A DNA stretch of 64,000 nt from Liolophura sinensis (Eukaryota; Mollusca; Polyplacophora; Chitonida; Chitonidae): assembly GCF_032854445.1 (NCBI RefSeq), contig NC_088300.1, positions 42,320,984 to 42,384,983 on the forward strand, read 5' to 3'. This document shows, in pieces, positions 26,473 to 40,022 of the stretch. Within the stretch, counting starts at the first letter, position 1. Every line of letters begins with the position of its first letter. Both the position numbers and the translations under genes were made by a program. The notes beneath the pieces are model-generated. The model worked only from the letters and a program-made list of their open reading frames with translations. It did no database searches and was not told the DNA's origin.

Positions 26473-29400
26473 TCAGAGCAGACTGATGGTGAAGGCTTCC
26501 CACAACTGACTGGCCAGCTTCCTACAGTGACTCACCACATACTGTGTGGGCACCACACCCACATGCATTGTCACCAGCTCAAAACAGTGGATTCCTCCCA
26601 CAATCCCATCAGGGAAGCAGCTTCTGATCAGCTGACTGTCAACAGAGATCAAGATATTCACTAAAATGCATTTCATCCTTGAGAATTTCATCTTTGAGAA
26701 ATCAATGCTACAGCATCTTACTTACTCATTATCATGCCATCCTTAAAAAAATTCCTGGTTGAAGATAGTGCAACACTATATGGAAAGATAGGGTAGGTCG
26801 ATACAAATATAGATATGGAAAAGATAGGTATTTTAAAGAAATTAACACTGAAATAAAAAGCCCAGTAAAATCTTTTGTGTAGGACCCATTCAGGTTGTCC
26901 CAAACAGACAAATTTTTAATAATAGCCTCAAGGGTATTCAGTTTCTGAATTTTTTTTTTTTTTTTTTTTGCCACTAAGAATTTTTCATCAGAAATCTCAA
27001 GAAAAGACTGCATTTGATTAATTTCAAAAGAATATATCGTAATGATTTTTTTTTTCATAGTATTCTTTTAAATCTACACTGTACCAACTCTGTTTCAGAT
27101 GGATGTGTCACTATTTTAATAGATGCAGAATGCTTGTTTAAATAGTCCACTTAGGGCAGCAATTATGTCAATGTATTTGATCACTCACTCGTAAAAGTTT
27201 CCTGCTATTACACCAGGCTGAACTGAGACAGATTCTGGTTTAAACGGCTGCTGATATGTCAGCGGGTTACCCTGCAAGCATACAGCACATTCTAACATTT
27301 CAATCTCATCATATATACCTTTTAAACGACTTAAAATTTCATCCATGACCAAGTTGCTCATTTTTCCAGACTTCTACTGATTTCAGTTCTACTGATTTGA
27401 GAAAGGTACTTTGAGAGGAGCTTTGAAGGTAGGATGATATGTGTATCAGCTATGGAGTGAGTCTGTGAATTCCTCCAATGGTTAAAACATTCAAATGGCA
27501 TTTGTCAACAGTTTCAGCACTGCATTCTGATCTCAACTCAAATAAGCCATATAAACAAAGTTAATAAAGTCATAGTAAGCAAACATTTAATCCATGCAAC
27601 ATGACTGATAAAAAAATTAAACAAATAGTTTTCAAGATGTTTAATTTTAAGAAATATATACTTACATAATACTTTAAAGCAGAAAACAAAATGAGCCTTA
27701 AGTATAGAAATATCTACTATAAAATCATTAAACGTAGAGACACATACTGCACTATCCTCAAACCAGAGAAAGTAACCAAAATGGAAATCGCCATCTCTGA
27801 CAGTAAGAGTTGTGTAACCCTGGCTGAGTTTGCTCTGAATCCAGCTGCACCTCTGCCAAACCTGTTTGAACAGTGATTAAAAAACAAATAATGCTACAAT
27901 TTTATTGGTGACATCCCCTGTGTATGACATAGCTCTTTAAAACATAGAGGGCTGAAAGACACAGACATATTATCCCAGCACAACTAGAAAATAATTAGAA
28001 AATGCATGCTCATTAAGAAGCTAAAAATTATGTACTAACTATGGAGATATCCAACAGAAATGGTCACTGACTGGATTTTAAGGACATATCAAAAATAACC
28101 AAAACAGAAATATCTGTGCAAGAGAAGACAATACATGACCTTATCTTTAAGCAGCTGAGTGGCATCATGCTGTGAGCGCTGCTCATCACTGGCTATGTTG
28201 ATAGAAGGAGCTGTAATCTGGTTGGACGTCCGATCCACATAGATGAAATGAACCAACCCAGGGTAGTCTTCTAAATATCTATGACTTGGTTAAGGAAACG
28301 GCACACTGTTTCACCACACCAACACCACAATGAGACACTTACCCATGAAACACATACCTAATGAGACTCTTCTTTTGTGAAACAGATGTAACATGATAAC
28401 AACAATTTATATGTCTCTATAAACACCTTACTTGTAAAACTCAACAATGATCATACATGTTGGAAATGCAAAGACCAGCTAGAACACTGAACAATAATGA
28501 CCAAGAACCAGGAAACGTGTGAACAAGTACATGGTGGAAATGTGAAGACCAGCTAGAACACTGAACAATCATGGCCCAGAACCATTAAAAGTGTAAACAA
28601 GTACATGGTGGAAATGTGAATACCAGCTAGAACACTGAACAATAATGGCCAAGAATCATGAAATGTTTAAAGAAGTACATGATGGAAATGTGAAGACCAG
28701 CTAGAGTACTGAACAATAATGACCAAGAACCATTAAAAGTGTAAACAAGTACATGGTGGAAATGTGAAGACCAGCTAGAACATTGAACAACAGTGACCAA
28801 GAACCATTAAATGTGTGAACAAGTACATGGTGGAAATGTGAAGATCAGCTAGAACATTGAACAAAAGTGACCAAGAACCATTAAACATGTGAACAAGTAC
28901 ATAGTAGAATAGCTAGAATACTGAACAATAATGACCAAGAAACATGTGAACAAGTACATGGTGGAAATGTGAAGACCAGCTAGAACATTGAACCATAATG
29001 ACCAAGAACTAGGAAACGTGTGAATAAGTATATGGTGGAAATGTGAAGACGAGTTAGAACATTGAACAATAATGACCAAGAACCAGGAAATGTGTAAGCA
29101 ATTACATAGTGGAAATGTGAAGACCAGTTAGAACAATGAACAATAATGACCAAGAACCAGGAAACGTGTAAGCAATTACATAGTGGAAATGTGAAGACCA
29201 GTTAGAACACTGAACAATAATGACCAAGATCCAGGAAACATGGTGGAAATGTGAAGAGATCTAGAAGACGTATCATTAATCATCAAAAGTGTTTCACCAT
29301 TACAGGTTATTGTGAGTGCAAAATGATGTGGGACATATATCGCCAAATAATAAGAACCTTCGATGATACATTGACGAGCAAAACAAACCATTCATGCAAC

Positions 29401-30871
29401 ATGTATATTTGATCTGACTTCAATGTGTGGGGCATATACTTCACACTGAAAGACCTGATAACGTTTCCTTACATACATACATTTTTTTGGGGGGGGGGGA
29501 TTTGAATTCTATTTATTAGCTACATGTAATTATGTTTTAGTGTGACAATCACAATTTATATGCACATGCACAACTGCACCTGCACAAGGTGCTGCATAAT
29601 GAATGATCTCATCGATACATGTAGTTTCTTTGGCTTGTCAGTATATATGCAGGCGGTGAAGTTCAAAGGTTACTCTCCTCATGGAGAGGCCCATAGCCTG
29701 CCGTCTACTACCTCTGCTGAAAGAGCTTAAAAAACTGATACAGATGGCTAATTAACGTAATCCAGAATGATCAATGCAAATGATCACAACATCGTAAGCT
29801 GTAACATGTTACTGATGTAAATTTACTGTGAACGAACCAAGCGGTAGGGTGAATATGGAGCAAATTTTACCAAATTCATTAATAAAGATTGGGTTTTAAG
29901 TATGGAGATTATTTATGGTTCATTTGTGGGCGATCTGTGATGACAGATATTACTGAAGTAGTTTTTACTTTGCTGGAAATGTAAGGCTTCGTAGTTGTAT
30001 AAGTTATTATGAATACTAATGAAGACACACCTCCACTCCAACCAATGAAACTTTGCCAAGATATTTTTCCCACACTGTTATCGTTGGATAACACTAATTA
30101 CGTCAGTTTTCACTCATGTCAGAAAATCAAATGTCTTTCCATAGAGCGTAAAACCAATAGATTGGAATAGTCTGTCATGGAGGGAGTATTCGCAGGTGAT
30201 GGCAAAAGGATACGTAGTCATGGTGACATTTCTCTGAGCTTTGACAGCTAGGTATTCCTTATAGTCTTTGAAATGATGGACCAGCACCTCCTTGGAGTCT
30301 AAAACTGCCTTCTGGATGGCATCCGTAGGTGGGCGGGGGGACAGGTACAGCAGTCGGAACAGGTCGCAGATTTTCGTGGTCAAATTCCTCAGCGGGGCTT
30401 CTAACCTACAATATTATGTCGTCATGATCATGTTTTCAATCAATCATGCTTTCAATGTATATCTATTTATTTATTTATTATACTGGAGTTTTATTAAGTA
30501 CTCAAGAATAGGTCCACAGGTTGCTGCCACACCATCCCGCATGCAACCAGGGAGGAAGCTAACATGTGCTGTGCTAGCACACTAACCATTACGCCACAGA
30601 CTCCCTCGCATCCAATGTATAGTTATTTATTTATCTGATTGGTACTCAAGAATATTTTACTTATACCACAACAGCCAGCATTATGGTGGTAAGGAAAAGA
30701 ACAGAGCCCAGAATGACCTGGACACACGCAGAGCGATCGCATTGGTGAGAGGCTCCTGGGTCACTGTATCATCCTGTATAAAGTCGCACTTAAACAAATT
30801 GTACTTTATTGTAATCCTCAATAAATGAAGTTTTAAAATGATAGAAACACATACATGTACTCTGAAAGGTC

Positions 30872-30912
<41 letters not shown>

Positions 30913-33900
30913 CTTTGTCACAGTACTAACTTAAGAAATGTAATACTTCTTATACTCCATATTTAGTTCATGGCATGTCGAAACATGAAGAATTACAAAT
31001 TAGCTCCATAGTCATCTTCTTATGGGGTAAATATTGTATTAAAGATAAGACTCCATTAGCTCTTAGCCATCCACATCATGGTTAATGAGCTAGTCGTTAG
31101 TAGCACAAGTTGTAAATACTGTCAATATCACCACTGGAAATTCCAGAACAGGAATAAAATACATGCTTAAAGGGGCATAAAAACTGAATATAAAAAAACT
31201 GCAAATGCATATATGCTTCATGAGTGCAAAATAACTGCTTTGATTTCTGTAGTGTTAGCTTTACTAAACGTTTACAGTCATCATTTAACCTTGTCATCAT
31301 ATCACTGAAAAACTGCGACGTTAAACCCCAAGCATACATATACATTAATCCTTTAACTCCCTATTTCATACAACGTGAACACCCTTTTTACCACCTCAAA
31401 ATAACAAGACTTACTTTGAAGATATTTCATCCTTTGCGTTTTGCTCCATGTAAAGGTCAATGTTATTTCTCTTGCAGTCTGCCCATCGTTGGCGAACATC
31501 TTTCTGTAACCTGTCCCATGGAAGCTGTAATCATTGTGGTATTGGAAAATCAGGCCCTCAGCAAACAATCCTGCTGGCTCCAGTTTCACAACATACTGCT
31601 GTGTACATTATATTCAATTAAAAGCTATCAACAAAACCCACTCACCCACTGGATTCCAAACAAAGGTTGTAAAGACTGTTACATTTACTATCTGTTTCAA
31701 TTATTTCTGAGTTATGTCATTACGACAAAAGAGTGACATCCCACCCAAAAATGTCACTGCTCATGTTATGGCACAGTAGGCATACTTCCATATTTTTAAC
31801 ATGGCAGTATTCATGTTTAGATAAAACTGCTGACCCAATATCTTTATTTTTGCAATGTTTGACACCCTATCTCACCCAAGAACACAATTTCTAAGGATCA
31901 ATTTATAAAAGTTGTTGATTAGGTTTCCACATTCTATATATCATCCCTGGCTAAAGTTGGCAGATCCAACCATGCCACAAAGTGACAAAATAAAATACCC
32001 CAAAATGATCATATATTTTGTCCATGACTAACATGCTCGTTTTTCCTAATTCTGAGAGTTCTTTTGATTTTAGAAAGGTGTTTGGAGTTTTGCTTGGAAC
32101 ATGGGATGAAATTGTTAACTTCAGTACCAAAAATAGTATTTTGTGACATTTATTTGGCTGTAAAAATGCACTTTTGTGGGCTAAATTGCAGGTGATTTAG
32201 GCAAAGCCATGTTGCAAAGGAATGTCACTCTGTAGTCATAATGCTGTATCATGAGTATATTTCTAGATGCCCTACAGAAATGATGCTTTGATACATTCAC
32301 AGTCTACAAATTATGTAAACAAAGGGTTACGCTACACCATGGTACATTACTAATATATTACCGTGCAACATACTGAGGTTAATAAGTTTGCATCATACCT
32401 TTTTCAACAAGCCTATGACCTTAGCCATGTTTGTTTCCAGAGCCTCATACAACTCTCCTCCGTGCTCCCTGAGGACAGCACTGGAGTTTCCTGCTAACAC
32501 CTCCTTTAGCAAGTTCATCGTGCGACAGAGTGTGGCACTGTGACTGGCTCGTGACGACTGTGGACAGGTACCACATCAGACCATGTATCAAAACACTCCC
32601 AATATTGTCACAAATCATGGACTCAGAAACACAAATCAAAAACACTGGTTTGCATTTTTTTCATTTCTACAAAACATCGCAAGACTGCACACGGATATCA
32701 ATGTTGAAAAAAGAACAAAACCATTTTTAACTGACAAAAACAAAAATCAAAATAAAAGAAGCCAAAAATAATTTTTGTAAAATTTAGATAAAATCAGATG
32801 ACTCTCATTTCTTTAACATTGTTATCTAAATTTTTAACGGCTTTCAAATTTAGTGGAATTGTCTTGGCTACATGTCTGGTGTCTTTTATTCAACAAATGC
32901 CACAGTAGCATGAGTTAGGGATGGCATCATACACTTACACCTTCTCATGTAGAATGTAGAACTCATTATCCTGCATCTAACAAGACACTAAAGACTGTAT
33001 TTAACTGATACATTTGATGCAAACCCCTTAAGCTTTTCAGAAGTTAAGCTAACAAAAAAATCATACATGGTCCTATCAGGTAGATAAATAAGTGAGAATG
33101 AAGAAAAATATGCCACTAGGAAAAGTCAAACTTTGAGGTGTAGTACGGTGAAGTACATTTCCACATCCGGCAGCTGATGCCATATGGTGTGTCAGTTCAG
33201 GTTATCTTCCTTTGCTTAGCTGTCAAAGCAATTACAACACTGAAGAGACTTGCAGAATTGGTATTGGGATAAATTTGTCTCAGGCCCTCTTACAGGAGGG
33301 TTACTGACCTAATATATTTCTGTACCCTAAGTAACTGTGTAACAGATGTTACAGATGATCACACCAGTATTAAGCACACTACATACCTGAGAGACAATGA
33401 CTAGGACCATGCCTGGCAACACCTTGACACAGTGTAGGATGTGTGGAGTGTATGGACAGCCCGGATTATTGAGAAAGACCGGTAAGCGCTGGTAGTCAGG
33501 ATGCTCCAGAGGAGATGCCCGCGGGGAAATGGGCAGTGGCTGGGCAGCTGCAGCCCCACCCACCAAAGGGTTAGCAGCCTGTGCAGAGAATAAGAAAAGA
33601 ACAGTATTGTATATATTGTCTAAAAGTAACATGATAGAGTCAAAATAATGCTTGAGTATAAATAGCCTTTGGTTATTCACATCAAGCATGTGTCATTTTG
33701 GCCATCACACTTTTTCAAACCATATTTTGCCATGGCCAACATAATAGGTCAATACGTCACTCATACATTTTGAGAATGTTTTCACACATAGTTTTGAGAA
33801 TAATTTACAATGCTGCTTTTCTTCATGATTGTTTAATCTTGACTAATTCAATTTCAGGAACACCTCTAGCTCTCTCAATAATGAAGAAATGTAATGCTGC

Positions 33901-36900
33901 GAAAAGCTATAACTTAGATATATCTTAGTACCGGTATTGAAGTTGTGAGTATGGTAATTTACAGTAATATGCACACTGAACATCAGCAATGAAACAGTCC
34001 CCTCGTGTCATTGTGCTTTATATGCGTGCAAACCTGAGCTCAATACATCCAGTACTTTTTGAGATACCACCCATAACATTTGCTTTTAAGGAAAAGAAAA
34101 TTTAAATATCAAACAAATATCACTGAAAAGAGTATGCATTTCTTCGCAGGTGCAAGCCATAAAAAATTCTAATGTACCTCAAGCTGATAAATTATAAATA
34201 AAGTCAGCGCCAAAATCCGCTGTGGGTGACTCCATTTTGCCTAAGAACTATTCCTGAAGTCTTCTGTGTTAGAAGGACAATTGGCGTCGCAAACCGTTGA
34301 AGCGCAGTTTGTACATTTCTGTTAGAACTCTTCTTCCCAAAAGGTAGGGAACAGTACAATTTGTTTTCCGTTTGACGATCAGGAAACTGGAATGCTGGAC
34401 GTAGGTTCCCAGTTTACACAAACAAGCCAGCATTTTTAATGACTCTCACTGGCTGAGAGGCAACCCCCCCCCCCCCCCCCCCCGCAATGAATTCAGCGAT
34501 TTATGCCAGCTTTGCCTTTTTCAGACTTTACGTATATGGCGAGGAAAAATCTCAAAATTATGCAGCAGGCACCACCAGATAGAAAAAAATGTGCTCTTTT
34601 CAGCCTATTGTTTCATTGTTTTAAGTTTTCTTCTCCTATAACATTGATTCCAATGCACAATACACTAAGTTATGGATTTTGTAATTTTTGCAAATCACTG
34701 ATGAAATTTTCTGCTTGTGTTATTTTGATCTACATGTGTGCAAAACCTGAGCTCAATACTTGCAGTACTTTTTGACATATCACTTCTAACATCTTCTTTA
34801 GCACTGCTTTCCCTGTTATTGGATGGCCAACAAATACCCAAAGACAATACCTCTGTGTTACTTTCAGTCTCTCTTGGAGTGAAATAGTAATCTTCAGAGC
34901 CTTGCATGGACACTTTGGGGTAAGGAGATGCACTACCTATAATAGAATGTGCAACAGTAAGCATAAAAACCTGTTCGTCCACATTGTAAAAAGCACCAAA
35001 AAATGAAATTTGTTAAAAATGATGTACATACATCCTGTACATTACATTATCTATCATTTCAAATGATTTCTTCTCATGATACTCAATGCCAGTAGATTCA
35101 CTACATAGAGACAGGAGACTAATAATCAAGGTGGTATGTACAAATTGTTTAGCCATCAAGACGGAATTAGAACAACACTGACAGGTTAAAGTACTGGAAC
35201 ATACCACTAAGTTCTGTGTTGCTTTGTGTGTTTTGACTTTCCCCAGGAGAGTCACTATCCTCCACCTCCTCCTTCACCGGGGTGGTGCATGGACTGTAAT
35301 ACTGACATAAGCAGATCCCCTATTATTACCTCTATTACCTACATCAGGTTGGGTGGTGTACATTCATTAGTGCGAATAGAACCAAGATTTCTCAAACAGA
35401 TCATATATACATAGTCAAATAACATATAATCTGTGAATCTATGGTGTGTGTTTCTTGAATTAACCAAGCATAAATTTGACCACTAAAATACAAGTATGAT
35501 AACAACAGCTTATACAAGATCCGTATCATCTCATATCTCATGCAGATACCAATTTGTGTTCTCTGTGCACATTTAGTTCTCAAGTTATTAGTCATGACAT
35601 CTGAACTGAATTTAGTAAATAATGGATACTAAACATGGACAAAGAACACACATATTCCATATCTTGGTCCTCAGCACTGATAGCTTAAAGCAAGGTAACA
35701 GGACTGGTCAGTTCAGCGTCACTATAATGTGACTGGATATGATACTTCAATGACTGCAGCACTTTGGCCGCATGGACTCGCCCTGCCACGAGAAGGCACA
35801 GTATTGATATATACACCTCATGACTCCTAATGACGTAAAACTCCAAGCATACACACATATATAAATTCTATATCTCGCCAGAATCAACATTTATGGGGAG
35901 ATAACTGGAATGTAATACAACAGTGAATGTAAAGGAATGACTCAATCATTTAATGGCAGCAAACGTACAACCCCAAGCAGCCCAATGCGTCATACTGATA
36001 TTTGGGAGTTATGTCCCTTGAGCGTTTAACAATACAAATACATAGCTTCTGAGTTGTGACAGTGCAGCACAACAGTGATATTCCATTTTAACATTAGTGG
36101 GTTTATACAACAATTAATATTATCCATAACTGATGACTTTTACTACCTAAAATATTAATTTTAGAAGATTTCCACGGCACATTAGGTACTTACAGTCATG
36201 TTTTGTGGATAATTTTTATTACTGTATATCACCGCCCAGGTTAAATGCAGTGATTTACCCCACCGTGTAGTAAAGTGACAACATCAAGTCACACAGAGAC
36301 CTCGCCATGATGTTGTAACGTCGTAACTCAAAACTCCTGCATTAATTTACATTACATTCCTTCTTGCAAATATCTATGTACAAAGTAATCTCCCCTATGT
36401 GAAACTCAGTCTGGCGGAATTACCTCCACTTCCTCAGATGAGTCCTCATCATCCCCTTCAAGAGCACTGTCATATCGCTCTCGCTGAGGGATGTAAATGA
36501 CACCAAAGTTTTTGTCAGTGTCAGAATACCTTCTCTGTCGACAGGAGTATGAGAACAAGTCCTCAAGTTTCTCCTCTGAAGGCAGCATGCTCTGTACCAG
36601 CACAATGATGGCCAAAACATCACTGGGCTGCAACTCCACTGCGTTACGACTGCATTAAAAAGATGAGATGACAGGAGGTCACTTGTTAAAGAAATGACAA
36701 CAGCTCTCAGTATTATATCTCAGATTTATCTGGCTGTATTTTCAGTATGATCTACTATGTCAGGTAGCAAACATAAGTTACAAAATATTCTGGTCAGTAA
36801 AAATATATTCACACAACGTTTAGGGATCTAGAAAAATTAACACAATGTAAACATTGAATATTCCACATATACAACACAATGTTTCACAACATTAACACTG

Positions 36901-39609
36901 ACCTAGTAAGGTGGCACATCTACCGCCTGTTACTTCTGAACAAGTCCATTAATTATGAATACCACACCAGTTCTCATGTCCAGATATACTGTGTGAACAT
37001 AGTTACATATGTGTACATATTTTACCTGGAGTAGAGAGCGAGGAGTTTGGAGTTGACCAGCAGCAGGGCGTGCTGAACATGCTTGTCCCCTGCCGAAGTC
37101 ATCTTCTCCATCACAGTCTCCAAGGATTTAATACAGCTCTCATTGACCACCTGGGTAACATTCAGTCTCTCCACAGCCTGAAGTATCATACAGCAGAACA
37201 AAATGATCAGTTTTACCAATCTCATGTTTAATCAGCCAGCACATTCTTAGGTCAATCCACTACAAAAGTGCTGTTCTTATCACAGCCACTCAGGCCCTGA
37301 CGACTAAGGTCCCAGGTTCAAACCCAATGCTTGCTGGTTCGCCTGCAGCAGCTTTTCAGGTACATGTAGACGAGCAGCTGTTTAGTCCAGGTGCTCTCTT
37401 TCAGCCTAATATAAAATTGTCTCCTATCATATAATACATCATATACCAGACTGATCTCCAAGCGCAAATTTGTATCAGACCTGTAGAAAAAAGATAATAT
37501 ATTCATTGCCTTATTACATTTATCCCTTAATTTGAATATCACATCTGAAGTCACGTCAAGACCAGTATACACGCCAGAAACCCGCTGGAGGATGCATTTA
37601 GCCTTTGTCTGCATTCCTACATGCAGACCAAACGGAAAATGTCAGGCAAAACAGAGGAGTTTCTGTATTGCCAGATATAAGATCTCCAAAATGTTCAAAA
37701 TTTACAGAATATAACAATTAACAGCATGGGTAACATGCTGATATCTACCTCCATCAGGAAAGACTGTTCTTCTCTGTACAGATCCACCCATGTGTTCAGA
37801 AGACACCTGAGGAACCTATGCCTCTGTCTTCTTTCCTGAGAGTTCTCTGGTTTTATTCTGTCAACACAGAAAGACTGGCATTCACATCAGTCAGCTAGCT
37901 ACCATGGATAAACGAGACAGTCTTTAATGTTTATTTACATGTGTGCGGATTAATACTGTCATTCTCAACATATTTCCATCCTTTCATGTTACTTTGTTTC
38001 AAGTACCATGAAGCAGGATTCCCAAATTTAAAGATTTTGACATGCCTCTGTTTGAGATAAATGTTTGATTTCTTTTAGATCATATATATGTCATGTCTAT
38101 ATACAAAATATAAATCTCAATTTATTAGCCTTACAATATAATCAGGATTAAAAACACATGTATTTAATAACCATCTCAATGAATGATTGCCTGCGGTAAA
38201 GATATTCCTGATGTTACTTACTCTTCTGACACTGGTCCATATAAAACCCCATTTAATTTCTGAAATACTGATAATTTTCTGTTAAGAAAATCTTCTGATT
38301 CAGTTCCATCTCCATTTACAGCCAAGTGAAGCTGATCCCCAAACTGCAAAACAAAGAAGTATTTTCAGAATTCATACATACTGAGAAAAAAATAGCACAT
38401 TTCATAGTTCAACTTAAAATCATGTTGTTCATTTTAATCCAAGTGATATGTCAATTAATACCTTACAGCAAACTTTTCACACGTTAAGGTGTCACATAGC
38501 CTTGCTTTCTTCTGCACACCTAGAACGGTTTAAGAATCAATCCATACAGAAAACTGACTTTGTGGATACATGACAGACTGTTGTATTTCTGTTTTCACAG
38601 ACCACAAAATATTTTGCAGAGAACTAAATGAGACAACTTTATAACAGTGAACAAGTACAGCACCTGTTTAAAGACAAACAGAAATCCATTTTCACATCTC
38701 ACAGAGGAATAAGGATTCTTGAGCTGTGCTACCATAAATCTCTGAGAAGCAGCCAAAGGTGAGAACAGCTGAACAGCGACATTTGGGTCTATGGTGTGAG
38801 TCTCCACTGCCTCTGGCTAAAAAAAAAAAAACATTCCATACTCCGATAATCATGTGAGGTCCAGTGTAAACTTTACATGCCCACATCAACTGATAAACTG
38901 CATACATGGCAGAACCAAACAAAAAAGACATTTGTAATTAATTCGTTCACAACACTGTATCTTAGACACTGTATACAAGTTTCTAATGGGGAAAAAACAA
39001 TGCTTTTAAGTCTTTCTTTTTCCTTTACTTGTTCCTTTCTACTGACTTTCTCATCAGTACTCATGACAAATCATGTTCAGAACATCTAGGACTGGGCTCT
39101 AAATTAAGCTGGTCCCTATAGTGCATCTAGATGGAGTGCATTTTAAAATAGCTGGTGTGTTATTTTTAAAAGGCATGGATGGACTCAGTGAAATCATGAA
39201 TGTCAGGTCATCTGATGGTCACAGTACTGGTGATGTCATTTCCGAAAACTTTAAGACCACTGACAGAAAATGTGCATAAAACAGAGGGGTTTAGCCAAGA
39301 AATCAGCTGTTAACTTACAATCATATTGGGTAAGGTCTAGAATGACAGCGATCTCCGCCAGTCTATAATTATGAGCCATCATCAGACCGGATTTTCTCCC
39401 GAAAGGGTTAAAGCATGATATAAAATATATAAAACACTGCAGTGTTGTAGTGACAGTGGCATTGGCAGTGACAACATCTGCCCATTTTCACAAGTTACCT
39501 CTATAAGACCTGTTTCTCTGCCTTGCTTATTTACATATGCTGTAAATTCTTCATCTGCAGCAACAAAAACAACGTCGTTCATGCCATCGAACACTATTGT
39601 TCCCTTCAT
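26473..39609 (-). CDS. HPS1: HPS1, BLOC-3 complex subunit, 16 coding exons
   Basis: Exons: 39499-39609, 38664-38816, 38222-38343, 37749-37857, 37026-37177, 36424-36649, 35205-35301, 34851-34936, 33387-33578, 32399-32557, 31415-31524, 30214-30405, 28140-28278, 27748-27861, 27189-27271, 26473-26635. All phases agree, giving about 735 aa; human HPS1 is 700 aa. Recognisable blocks run in order: the N-terminal longin-like start, NGDGTESED in exon 3, a VNSKLLALYS block, the PSDVLAIIVLVQ block, RNVTMTTY, PGLVHFIYVDR, GYTTL and FLWFED, and a C-terminus rich in conserved Cys/His ending LWEAFTISLL. Family knowledge: HPS1 with HPS4 forms BLOC-3, the exchange factor for Rab32/38 in lysosome-related organelle biogenesis. 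For exon 11 an alternative acceptor 21 bp downstream is also in phase. HPS4 is not in the window. Confidence 0.93.
28455..29260. repeat. Minisatellite of about 73 bp in an HPS1 intron
   Basis: About 11 tandem copies, each containing GACCAGCTAGAACA and AATAATGACCAAGAACCA, with substitutions and a few shortened units. The array fills most of the 5' half of the intron between the exons at 30214 and 28278. It has no lasting reading frame. Confidence 0.92.
30462..30607 (-). repeat. SINE family A, internally deleted copy
   Basis: A reverse-orientation tail joined to middle and head segments. Most of the 3' domain is missing. Confidence 0.75.
30620..30772 (-). repeat. SINE family A, second adjacent copy
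   Basis: It has the same orientation as its neighbour at 30462-30607, and the tail is only 13 bp away, so this is an insertion next to or into an older copy. Confidence 0.75.
30876..30912. repeat. (AT)n microsatellite
   Basis: About 18 uninterrupted AT dinucleotides in an HPS1 intron. Confidence 0.95.
31985..32280 (+). repeat. Unnamed dispersed repeat, copy 2
   Basis: A diverged relative of 15640-15990 in the same plus orientation, lying antisense in an HPS1 intron. Confidence 0.55.
35690..35865 (+). repeat. SINE family B, 3' fragment
   Basis: It shares with 58613-58940 the blocks ATAATGTGACTGG, a GATACTTCA block, CATGGACTCGC and the closing GACGTAAAACTCC-like end. It lies in an HPS1 intron. 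Confidence 0.65.
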
Positions 39610-40022
39610 TTTGTCTCATGTGAAAATACATCGTCTGCTTCCTTATTTACCCCATTATCATCACGTGCTTTCTATTTCCATTCTTCAAGATAGTTTCGTA
39701 ATTGTTAGACAGAGCCATTTTCTAAGTTATTTCAGCATTGTACATAAGTTAGCAATAAATATTCTTTTTATTATTAATGTTTATCTGTATTATATTCTAA
39801 ATACTGATTTCGCGAGTAAGTAAGATATTGAATTGAATACGACAAGCGGCTTAAAGAGTCGATACTATATGTCAAGTGAACAACAACAACATCCGGGAGG
39901 ACGAAGGTTTCTGTCGCCTGTCAAAACGAACATGAAACAGTGTCGTTAATAGTGGATTTGTCTACACCTGAAGGATTAGCAGATGAGTGCTCGAAGATGA
40001 GCAACTGATACATTGTTTAGAA
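39610..40022. promoter_or_regulatory. Putative bidirectional promoter of HPS1 and PCGF1
   Basis: Only about 410 bp separate the HPS1 start (minus) from the proposed PCGF1 start (plus). There is no coding sequence, and one E-box at 39661. Shared promoter use depends on the tentative PCGF1 first exon. Confidence 0.35.
39661..39667. promoter_or_regulatory. M-box/E-box TCACGTG upstream of HPS1
   Basis: TCACGTG sits 52 bp before the HPS1 ATG, in the interval shared with PCGF1. This is the core of sites bound by MITF/TFEB-type factors, which in vertebrates control lysosome and lysosome-related organelle genes. Its function here is inferred from position only. Confidence 0.4.

Noticed and set aside
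31240-31304. Possible extra HPS1 exon (DDCKRLVKL)
   Set aside because: Phase does not fit the next exon, while exon 11 joins exon 12 directly in frame and matches the family there.
31353-31589. Minus-strand ORF overlapping HPS1 exon 11 in another frame
   Set aside because: The HPS1 frame, fixed by phases on both sides, is different; this frame has no known similarity.
31224-31736. 170-aa plus-strand ORF
   Set aside because: It lies opposite HPS1 exon 11 and its introns, has no domain and its composition matches non-coding AT-rich DNA.
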